Source: Yersinia similis
GTDB taxonomy: Bacteria > Pseudomonadota > Gammaproteobacteria > Enterobacterales > Enterobacteriaceae
Assembly: GCF_001053095.1 (NCBI RefSeq)
Contig: NZ_CGBP01000002.1
Location: 1-64,000, forward strand
Length of the DNA stretch: 64,000 nucleotides
Direction of reading: 5' to 3'
The translations under genes and the position numbers were made by a program. Below are positions 55,246 through 64,000 of the stretch, piece by piece. The notes under the pieces were generated by a model. It made no database searches. It had not been told where the DNA came from and worked only from the letters and a program-made list of their open reading frames with translations. Position 1 is the first letter of the stretch. Every line of letters starts with the position of its first letter.

Positions 55246-55908
55246 ATGTCATCGCTAAGTAAAGAAGCTGAGTTGGTTCATCAAGCGCTGCTGGCCCGTG
55301 GTCTTGAAACCCCGTTACGTAAACAAGAATTAGATGCCGAGACGCGCAAAACTCGGATTCAGGCTCATATGACGGAAGTCATGCATTTGCTGAATCTTGA
55401 TTTAACCGACGATAGTCTGGCTGATACACCAAGACGCATTGCGAAGATGTATGTTGATGAGATTTTCTCCGGATTGGATTACGAAAATTTCCCTAAAATC
55501 ACGCTGATTCAAAATAAAATGAAAGTTGATGAAATGGTAACGGTACGGGATATCACCCTGACCAGCACTTGCGAACATCATTTTGTGACGATTGATGGGA
55601 AAGCCACCGTCGCTTATATTCCGAAAGATAGTGTCATTGGGTTGTCAAAAATCAACCGTATCGTGCAGTTTTTTGCGCAGCGTCCGCAAGTACAGGAACG
55701 ATTAACACAGCAGGTCCTGCTCGCATTACAAACCCTGTTGGGTACCAATAATGTCGCAGTTTCCATTGATGCAGTTCATTATTGCGTTAAAGCGCGTGGC
55801 ATCCGTGATGCGACCAGCGCGACTACCACCACATCATTAGGTGGGTTATTTAAATCCAGTCAGAATACGCGCCAGGAATTTCTGCGTGCGGTTCGCCATC
55901 ACGGCTGA
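55246..55908 (+). CDS. folE: GTP cyclohydrolase I
   Basis: First enzyme of tetrahydrofolate synthesis, converting GTP to dihydroneopterin triphosphate. The 220-residue protein has the zinc Cys and His in [15 protein letters not shown] and the conserved [20 protein letters not shown] and [19 protein letters not shown]. The start at ATG 55246 ([10 protein letters not shown]) follows GGAG and matches E. coli; an in-frame start at 55192 is not needed. yeiB follows by 54 bp. Confidence 0.96.
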   Translation: MSSLSKEAELVHQALLARGLETPLRKQELDAETRKTRIQAHMTEVMHLLNLDLTDDSLADTPRRIAKMYVDEIFSGLDYENFPKITLIQNKMKVDEMVTVRDITLTSTCEHHFVTIDGKATVAYIPKDSVIGLSKINRIVQFFAQRPQVQERLTQQVLLALQTLLGTNNVAVSIDAVHYCVKARGIRDATSATTTTSLGGLFKSSQNTRQEFLRAVRHHG

Positions 55909-55962
55909 TTGGCTTTTTGCCAGAGGGCGGGCCTGTAGGCCCTCGTATACAGGATGTCGAGT

Positions 55963-57129
55963 ATGCGTCAACGCATCGCAACGTTAGACATTGCGCGGGG
56001 GCTGGCCATTCTTGGCATTCTGCTGCTTAATATTAGTGCGTTTGGTTTGCCAAAGGCCGCTTATCTCAATCCAGCTTATCTTGGTCTTCCCTCATTATCA
56101 GATACCTGGACTTGGGCGATCCTCGATATTGTCGCACAGGTAAAGTTCCTTTCTATATTTGCCATGTTATTTGGTGCAGGCCTTGAGCTGTTACTTAAGC
56201 GTGGGAAAAGTTGGGTACGTGCCCGCCTTTCTTTATTGTTACTACTGGGGTTAATTCACGGCATCTTCTTCTGGGATGGGGATATTCTGTTGGCTTATAG
56301 TTTGATTGGCCTGGTGTGTTGGCGAATAATCCAAGATAGCAAAGATGCCGCCAGTTTATTACGCACCGGCGCGGTACTCTATTTGATCGGTGTCGCTGTG
56401 TTGTTGTTGCTGGGTTATATTACTCGCGGAGAACCGGGCCGTTTTTGGCTCCCAGGGCCTGCGGACCTGCAATATGAGCAATTTTGGAAGTTACAGGGTG
56501 GGGGAGAGGCCTGGAGGAATCGTCTGGGCCTGTTGTCATCCAACTTGATTGCTATTGGTGCGCAATATGGTTGGGAATTGGCAGGCTCCATGGTATTCGG
56601 CGCTGGGCTTATGCGTTGTGGCTGGCTGCGGGGGGAATTCAGTCTGCGTCACTACCGTAGGCTCGCACTCTTCCTGATATCGCTCTCATTGGTTATCCAA
56701 ATACCCGGTGTTGCACTGCAAGTGTATGTCGGTTGGGATTACCGTTGGGCTGGCTTTTTGCTACAAGTGCCCAGAGAATTGGGGGCGCCGTTGCAGGCGA
56801 TGGGGTATTTGGCGCTGCTGTATGGGTTCTGGCCAACATTATCCCGCTGGGCTATCAGCCATTGGTTGGCACAGGTTGGTCGTATGGCGCTGAGTAATTA
56901 TTTATTACAGACATTGATTTGTACGCTGATTTTTTATCATTTCGGTTTATACCAGCAGCTCGATCGTTTGCAACTGTTAGCTGTCGTGCCACTGGTTTGG
57001 GTCTGTAATGTGATTTTTTCTCTGTTATGGTTACGCTATTTCACGCAAGGACCAGTGGAGTGGCTATGGCGTCGGTTAACCGCTTATGCCTGTGGTCACG
57101 AGTTACAAATACGTAACACTAAGCTCTGA
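55963..57129 (+). CDS. yeiB: DUF418 membrane protein YeiB
   Basis: A polytopic inner-membrane protein of 388 residues. It has the family opening LDIARGLAILGILLLNISAFGLP, the FLSIFAMLFGAGLELLL segment, and the DUF418 core GRMALSNYLLQTLICTLIFY near the C terminus. Starts at 55954 and 55963 are both possible; 55963 has AGGATG at normal distance and matches E. coli. folE-yeiB order is conserved. Biochemical function is not known. Confidence 0.92.
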   Translation: MRQRIATLDIARGLAILGILLLNISAFGLPKAAYLNPAYLGLPSLSDTWTWAILDIVAQVKFLSIFAMLFGAGLELLLKRGKSWVRARLSLLLLLGLIHGIFFWDGDILLAYSLIGLVCWRIIQDSKDAASLLRTGAVLYLIGVAVLLLLGYITRGEPGRFWLPGPADLQYEQFWKLQGGGEAWRNRLGLLSSNLIAIGAQYGWELAGSMVFGAGLMRCGWLRGEFSLRHYRRLALFLISLSLVIQIPGVALQVYVGWDYRWAGFLLQVPRELGAPLQAMGYLALLYGFWPTLSRWAISHWLAQVGRMALSNYLLQTLICTLIFYHFGLYQQLDRLQLLAVVPLVWVCNVIFSLLWLRYFTQGPVEWLWRRLTAYACGHELQIRNTKL

Positions 57130-57171
57130 CAGAATCAAAAGAGAAAATGATGTTATGGGTTGCAAATATGT

Positions 57172-57205
57172 ATGTAAACGTTTTCTTTTTGTAACATGTG
57201 TCACG
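57172..57205 (+). promoter_or_regulatory. Relic galS control region: Gal operator and CRP-like site
   Basis: TGTAAACGTTTTC (57173-57185) resembles a GalR/GalS operator, and TGTAA-catgtg-TCACG (57190-57205) resembles a CRP site. They lie exactly where the galS promoter would be, between yeiB and the galS remnant. Confidence 0.5.
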
Positions 57206-57264
57206 CGGTAATATCCATAAACTGGAGAGAATAGGGCGCAGCCATATTTGGTCGCACCTAATAC

Positions 57265-57400
57265 GTGCTTGGCTGTTTTTTGCAAGATAATGCTGTATCT
57301 ACTTTGCGTTCGCTGGTGGGCTTTGATGACATTTCTATTGCTCGCTATAGCCGCCTTAATCTCACTGTAGTCTGTTATCCTTTTGTTTTTACAGAAACTC
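57265..57400 (+). pseudogene. galS: galS remnant (LacI-family repressor)
   Basis: One frame reads SLVGFDDISIARYSRLNLTV, the LacI-family hallmark GFDDI followed by GalS-like IARY..L.TV. Upstream, in shifted frame, LAVF matches the GalS AVFAYNDN region with a short deletion between. The whole N-terminal DNA-binding domain is missing. In E. coli galS occupies this place between yeiB and mglB, so this is a decayed galS. Confidence 0.72.
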
Positions 57401-57560
57401 TGCCCACCAAACGCGTCTTGAAAGCTCCCCACTAAACCGGTCCTTAAAGCTAGCCATCATCCAACCGCCCCCGATATAACATACGGTTTTAAACTCGCCT
57501 TGGTACCGAGCCGTTCGATCACAATTTGTTGTGTTGCTCACTAGTTATCTATTTATTCTT

Positions 57561-57594
57561 GTTTAACCGGTTTCAATCCGTGATAAAATTCACA
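57561..57594 (+). promoter_or_regulatory. mglB control region: Gal operator and CRP site
   Basis: GTTTAACCGGTTTCAA (57561-57576) fits the GalR/GalS operator pattern, and CGTGA-taaaat-TCACA (57579-57594) is a near-consensus CRP site. They lie about 300 bp before mglB, consistent with catabolite activation and galactose repression. The 57400-57897 gap holds no other recognisable gene. Confidence 0.6.
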
Positions 57595-57897
57595 GTTTAT
57601 TAACAACATCACATCTATGCTCTAGTACTTTTATACCTGAATGCGTCAATATGTCATTAGTTACCGGATAAAAAATAAGCGGTAGCGGGTTTTAGAAGAG
57701 CACTTTGCAGATGCGTGTTCCGCATAACATGGCAAGTCTGTAAATGGCATGGCTTTTGAATAATCAGGCGGTTTTTTCGGAGTGGAGTGAAGTCATGGAC
57801 GATAGATATTCAGTTGCCAGTAGCTTTAGACGATACTTTTTTCGTTAAGGCATGGTGTTATCACCTTGTACTACCCTACATAAACCCGGAGATACAA

Positions 57898-58890
57898 ATG
57901 AATAAGAAGGTTTTCACATTAGCGACTTTGGTTACCAGCATGATGATTGGCGCATACGCTCAAGCTGAAACCCGTATTGGTGTTACTATTTATAAATATG
58001 ATGACAACTTTATGTCTGTGGTCCGCAAAGCCATTGAAAAAGACGCGAAAGCTTCCCCTGAGATCACTCTGCTGATGAATGACTCCCAGAATGACCAGTC
58101 CAAGCAAAATGATCAGATTGACGTATTGTTGGCTAAGGGCGTGAAAGCGTTGGCAATTAATCTGGTTGATCCCGCTGCTGCTCCAGTTGTAATTGATAAA
58201 GCACGTTCAAATGATGTTCCGATTGTATTTTATAACAAAGAACCGTCTCGCAAGGCATTGGATAGCTACGATAAGGCTTATTACGTCGGGACTGATTCAA
58301 AAGAGGCTGGCGTTATTCAGGGGGAACTGATCGCTAAAGATTGGCAAGCTAATCCAGAGTGGGACCTGAACAAAGACGGTAAAATTCAGTTTGTGTTGTT
58401 GAAAGGTGAACCGGGCCATCCAGATGCAGAGGCGCGTACTACTTATGTTATTAAGACCCTGAATGAAAAAGGCCTACCCACCCAACAATTGCAATTAGAT
58501 TCCGCCATGTGGGATACCGCACAGGCTAAAGATAAGATGGATGCATGGCTGTCTGGCCCTAATGCAAATAAAATAGAAGTGGTTATTGCCAACAATGATG
58601 CGATGGCAATGGGTGCAATAGAAGCGCTGAAAGCACACAATAAAACCAGCATTCCAGTCTTTGGTGTCGATGCCTTACCAGAAGCGTTAGCGCTGGTTAA
58701 ATCAGGCCAAATGGCGGGTACAGTGCTGAATGATGCCAATAATCAGGCGAAAGCGACCTTTGACTTGGCTAAGAATCTGGCGGCTGGCAAACCTGCAGCA
58801 GAAGGGACAACTTGGAAAATTGAGGACAGAATCGTACGTATTCCATACGTAGGTGTTGATAAAGATAATCTGGCTGAATTCACTAAATAA
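57898..58890 (+). CDS. mglB: D-galactose/D-glucose-binding periplasmic protein
   Basis: Substrate receptor of the Mgl importer and a chemotaxis ligand carrier. The 330-residue precursor has a signal peptide ([20 protein letters not shown]) cleaved after AQA. The mature chain begins [15 protein letters not shown] and includes the calcium loop DLNKDGKIQ and the hinge [16 protein letters not shown] 57898 follows GGAG; an in-frame start at 57787 would destroy the signal peptide. Confidence 0.96.
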   Translation: MNKKVFTLATLVTSMMIGAYAQAETRIGVTIYKYDDNFMSVVRKAIEKDAKASPEITLLMNDSQNDQSKQNDQIDVLLAKGVKALAINLVDPAAAPVVIDKARSNDVPIVFYNKEPSRKALDSYDKAYYVGTDSKEAGVIQGELIAKDWQANPEWDLNKDGKIQFVLLKGEPGHPDAEARTTYVIKTLNEKGLPTQQLQLDSAMWDTAQAKDKMDAWLSGPNANKIEVVIANNDAMAMGAIEALKAHNKTSIPVFGVDALPEALALVKSGQMAGTVLNDANNQAKATFDLAKNLAAGKPAAEGTTWKIEDRIVRIPYVGVDKDNLAEFTK

Positions 58891-58944
58891 CCACTGTGAT
58901 AAGATATATTTATTAGGCAAAAATATATATCCAAAATTATTGGC

Positions 58945-58973
58945 CTACAGGAGAGCAACTCGCCCTCCTGTAG
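58945..58973 (+). promoter_or_regulatory. Intercistronic hairpin between mglB and mglA
   Basis: Stem CTACAGGAG / CTCCTGTAG (9 bp) with an 11-base loop in the 229-bp spacer and no T tract. Such hairpins keep binding-protein mRNA more abundant than the downstream ABC subunits. Confidence 0.65.
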
Positions 58974-59119
58974 CGTCAAGTATTACGGGTATATACCGGG
59001 CGTCCAATACCGGGGCTGAAGGTTATCTGTTACATAGTTTCTTATTTTAAAAATTGCGCTGGTCTGGTGGTACTCCATATCACCAATAGGCAAGTAGCAG
59101 TTCTTAGCCAGGTATAATT

Positions 59120-60640
59120 ATGGTCGATATTAATACAGCACAACCTCGTGACTGGTTACTGGAAATGAGCAATATTGATAAATCATTTCCAGGTGTGAAG
59201 GCGTTAGATAACGTTAATCTTAAAGTCCGGCCCTATTCGATCCATGCATTGATGGGCGAAAATGGAGCAGGTAAGTCAACGCTATTAAAATGCCTATTTG
59301 GTATCTATAAAAAAGATTCCGGAAGTATTATTTTCCAGGGACAAGAAATTGAATTTAAAAGTTCTAAAGAAGCGTTAGAACATGGTGTTTCTATGGTACA
59401 TCAAGAATTAAACTTGGTGTTGCAACGTACAGTAATGGACAACATGTGGTTAGGGCGCTATCCAACCAAAGGCTTTTTTGTCGATCAAGATAAGATGTAC
59501 AAAGATACCAAGGCCATCTTTGATGAATTAGATATTGATATTGATCCGCGCGATAAAGTAGCCATGTTATCGGTATCTCAGATGCAAATGATCGAGATCG
59601 CCAAGGCTTTTTCTTACAATGCAAAAATCGTCATTATGGATGAGCCAACCTCTTCACTAACAGAAAAAGAGGTGAACCATTTATTCACTATAATCCGAAA
59701 GTTAAAGGAGCGAGGCTGCGGTATCGTTTATATTTCTCACAAGATGGAAGAGATATTCCAACTGTGCGATGAAATTACTATTCTGCGGGATGGTCAGTGG
59801 ATTACCACCCAGCCTTTGGAAGGTTTGACGATGGATCAGATCATTTCAATGATGGTCGGTCGCTCTCTGAGCCAACGTTTTCCTGATCGCCTGAATAAGC
59901 CCGGCGAAGTCATTCTTGAAGTAAAGAATCTGACCTCATTGCGTCAGCCTTCTATCCGCGATGTTTCCTTTGATTTACATAAAGGGGAAATTCTGGGAAT
60001 TGCAGGTTTAGTAGGGGCTAAACGCACGGATATCGTTGAAACTTTATTTGGTATCCGCGAAAAAGTGACTGGCACTATTAAGCTGCATGGTAAGAGTATT
60101 AATAACAATAGTGCTAACGAAGCCATTAATCATGGTTTTGCCTTAGTGACAGAAGAGCGCCGTTCAACCGGGATTTACGCTTATCTCGATATCAGTTTTA
60201 ACTCCCTTATCTCTAATATTCGTAACTACAAAAATAAATTTGGGCTGCTGGATAACTCCCGCATGAAAAGTGATACCCAATGGGTTATCGATGCCATGCG
60301 AGTAAAAACACCGGGCCATCGGACAAGTATTGGCTCTTTATCGGGGGGGAATCAGCAGAAGGTTATTATTGGCCGCTGGTTACTCACTCAGCCAGAAATA
60401 TTAATGTTGGATGAGCCAACCCGAGGTATCGATGTTGGCGCTAAGTTTGAAATCTATCAGTTAATGGCTGAACTGGCGAAGAAAGACAAAGGGATTATTA
60501 TTATCTCTTCTGAAATGCCTGAGTTATTGGGGATTACTGACAGAATACTGGTAATGAGTAACGGTCAGGTTGCGGGCATTGTTGATACCAAGCAAACCAC
60601 GCAAAATGAAATATTACGCCTTGCATCCTTGCATCTCTAA
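59120..60640 (+). CDS. mglA: Galactose/methyl galactoside ABC importer ATPase
   Basis: Double-cassette ATPase of 506 residues. The first cassette is intact (Walker [10 protein letters not shown], Walker [13 protein letters not shown]). The second has the degenerate Walker [10 protein letters not shown] normal for this sugar group, but retains [14 protein letters not shown] and [11 protein letters not shown]. It is the second gene of mglBAC. Confidence 0.96.
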   Translation: MVDINTAQPRDWLLEMSNIDKSFPGVKALDNVNLKVRPYSIHALMGENGAGKSTLLKCLFGIYKKDSGSIIFQGQEIEFKSSKEALEHGVSMVHQELNLVLQRTVMDNMWLGRYPTKGFFVDQDKMYKDTKAIFDELDIDIDPRDKVAMLSVSQMQMIEIAKAFSYNAKIVIMDEPTSSLTEKEVNHLFTIIRKLKERGCGIVYISHKMEEIFQLCDEITILRDGQWITTQPLEGLTMDQIISMMVGRSLSQRFPDRLNKPGEVILEVKNLTSLRQPSIRDVSFDLHKGEILGIAGLVGAKRTDIVETLFGIREKVTGTIKLHGKSINNNSANEAINHGFALVTEERRSTGIYAYLDISFNSLISNIRNYKNKFGLLDNSRMKSDTQWVIDAMRVKTPGHRTSIGSLSGGNQQKVIIGRWLLTQPEILMLDEPTRGIDVGAKFEIYQLMAELAKKDKGIIIISSEMPELLGITDRILVMSNGQVAGIVDTKQTTQNEILRLASLHL

Positions 60641-60660
60641 TCTAGTTGAAGGTTCTTATT

Positions 60661-61671
60661 ATGAATGTGTTAAATAAGAAAGATATGCTCACTTACTTTA
60701 AAGAGAGCGGGATTTATGTGGTGTTGTTTGTGCTATTGGCAATTATTATTATCAAGGATCCGACATTTTTAAGTTTGATGAACTTAAGTAACATTCTGAC
60801 TCAATCTTCGGTGCGTATTATTATCGCGTTAGGGGTCGCTGGCTTGATTGTTACCCAGGGCACGGATTTGTCCGCAGGTCGTCAGGTAGGGTTAGCCGCA
60901 GTGGTTGCTGCGACAATGTTACAATCAATGGATAACGTGAATAAAGTTTTCCCGGACTTGCAGACTGTACCTATTCCAGTGGTCATTCTAGTTGTCTGCC
61001 TGATTGGGGCGGTTATTGGTTTGATTAACGGTATAATTATTGCGTACCTGAATGTGACTCCATTTATTACCACATTGGGCACTATGATTATCGTTTATGG
61101 CGTTAACTCGTTGTATTACGATTTTGTCGGTGCTTCACCGGTTGCTGGTTTTGATCCGGCTTTTTCGACCTTTGCTCAAGGTTTTTTGCGGTTTGGTGAT
61201 TTTAAACTGTCCTATATTACCTTTTACGCCTTAATAGCAATTATTTTTGTTTGGGTACTGTGGAATAAGACCCGTTTTGGTAAGAATATTTTTGCTATCG
61301 GCGGCAACCCGGAGGCGGCGAAAGTCTCTGGTGTGAATGTGCCATTGAATTTGATCATGATTTATGCGTTGTCGGGGGTGTTCTATGCCTTTGGCGGTAT
61401 GCTGGAAGCAGGGCGTATCGGCAGTGCGACGAACAATCTCGGATTTATGTATGAGTTAGATGCGATAGCGGCCTGCGTGGTGGGTGGGGTGTCCTTCAGT
61501 GGTGGCGTCGGTACCGTGATTGGCGTGGTAACAGGGGTTATCATTTTCACCGTAATTAACTATGGGCTAACGTATATCGGTGTAAACCCGTACTGGCAAT
61601 ACATTATCAAGGGCGGGATTATCATCTTTGCGGTTGCGTTGGATTCACTGAAGTATGCGAAGAAGAAATAA
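60661..61671 (+). CDS. mglC: Galactose/methyl galactoside ABC importer permease
   Basis: Inner-membrane channel subunit of 336 residues, the same length as in E. coli. It has the repeated hydrophobic segments and the conserved VTQGTDLSAGRQVGLAAVV, FGKNIFAIGGNPEAAKVSGV and YGLTYIGVNPYWQYIIKGG. ATG 60661 is chosen; a TTG at 60646 is in frame but unlikely. Confidence 0.96.
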   Translation: MNVLNKKDMLTYFKESGIYVVLFVLLAIIIIKDPTFLSLMNLSNILTQSSVRIIIALGVAGLIVTQGTDLSAGRQVGLAAVVAATMLQSMDNVNKVFPDLQTVPIPVVILVVCLIGAVIGLINGIIIAYLNVTPFITTLGTMIIVYGVNSLYYDFVGASPVAGFDPAFSTFAQGFLRFGDFKLSYITFYALIAIIFVWVLWNKTRFGKNIFAIGGNPEAAKVSGVNVPLNLIMIYALSGVFYAFGGMLEAGRIGSATNNLGFMYELDAIAACVVGGVSFSGGVGTVIGVVTGVIIFTVINYGLTYIGVNPYWQYIIKGGIIIFAVALDSLKYAKKK

Positions 61672-61785
61672 CCGGTTGTTGTTCGTAAAAGCACTATTAA
61701 CCCAGGTGTACTGTTAGTTCAGAGGTACAACTATTTCAGGTATATCACTATTTCAGACATACAATTACGTCAGGAATAAAGTAAA

Positions 61786-61814
61786 AGCCAGTCAGGGCGA
61801 TAGCCCGACTGGCT
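61786..61814. terminator. Hairpin between convergent mglC and sanA
   Basis: AGCCAGTC-a-GGGC-gata-GCCC-GACTGGCT, a long near-perfect stem; no long T tract but placed to end mglBAC and sanA transcripts. Confidence 0.7.
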
Positions 61815-61877
61815 GAGGTTAATTATAGGCTGTTCTCTAGATCGGTTATCGGAAGTTTTATCGCCCTTCGAGACGCT

Positions 61878-62639
<762 letters not shown>

Positions 62640-62897
62640 TTACTGGCGATATTGGCAAGGCTACTTTACCTGCCTATGCTGTGCAAGACGTGCAGACAGT
62701 TTCTTTCCTTGGCATGAGAGTTATTTATAAAAACACTTTATTGATAAAAGTGATTCATTAATAAACGCATGTGCTTTTGGGTTACAAGTGACTTTTTGTT
62801 CAAAGTTATTCTTATTAAAAGTGATTCCGGTAGAAGAACGGTGTGGGGTAGCATTTGAGTACCCGGCCTGCGGTATATAGCACAGGCCGGGTTATAC

Positions 62898-64000
<1,103 letters not shown>

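Overview
The window is enterobacterial chromosome, almost certainly Yersinia. It carries an ERIC repeat, two identical-length 167-bp palindromic repeats of the size and style of the Yersinia YPAL family, and housekeeping proteins close to their E. coli orthologues (TusE, YbiT, MoeAB, KgtP, FrmA, FolE, YeiB, MglBAC, SanA, MaeA). I cannot fix the species.

Region 1 (1-24.84 kb) is the late half of a contractile-tailed prophage read left to right: endolysin end, nested Rz/Rz1 spanins, small terminase, a HicAB toxin-antitoxin unit wedged between the terminase subunits, large terminase, portal, MuF, a protease with an acidic scaffold-like tail, cement and major capsid proteins, neck proteins, sheath, tube, tail chaperones joined by a probable -1 frameshift, tape measure, baseplate, a membrane moron, and two receptor-binding proteins (one with leucine-rich-type repeats, one with Ig-like domains). 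The early/lysogeny half lies left of the window.

Region 2 (25.1-26.3 kb) is core: yccX, tusE and tRNA-Ser(UGA). Beyond the tRNA, 26.3-27.4 kb is a graveyard of gene fragments (WYL-type regulator, IS6-type transposase, SDR start) followed by an AT-rich 87/88-bp tandem repeat.

Region 3 (27.5-35.9 kb) is the most unusual part: one operon encoding a complete dissociated acyl-building set (dehydratase, ketosynthase, ketoreductase, FabL-like enoyl reductase, ACP, malonyl-type acyltransferase) together with the three-enzyme beta-branching cassette of trans-AT polyketide pathways (HMG-CoA-synthase-like HCS, ECH1, ECH2) and a lipocalin-like protein, with no modular PKS or NRPS in sight. It looks like a stand-alone type II route to a beta-methyl-branched acyl product.

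Region 4 (36.4-44.4 kb) has the core genes ybiT, moeAB and kgtP, with a pair of diverged paralogues of unknown function flanking ybiT. Region 5 (44.4-50.4 kb) is a RiPP operon on the minus strand: a 66-residue precursor ending in an AWNWSRSFAED tail, a MacB/FtsX-like permease, an HlyD-like adaptor, an ABC ATPase and a radical SAM/SPASM maturase. This matches the Xye (Xenorhabdus-Yersinia-Erwinia) class of cyclophane peptides. A promoter with an overlapping palindromic operator lies upstream.

Region 6 (50.7-64 kb) is core metabolism: formaldehyde detoxification (frmA-fghA), a PtrR-like LysR regulator with a divergent MFS exporter, folE-yeiB, a decayed galS whose operators remain, the galactose ABC importer mglBAC, sanA and the 3' part of maeA.
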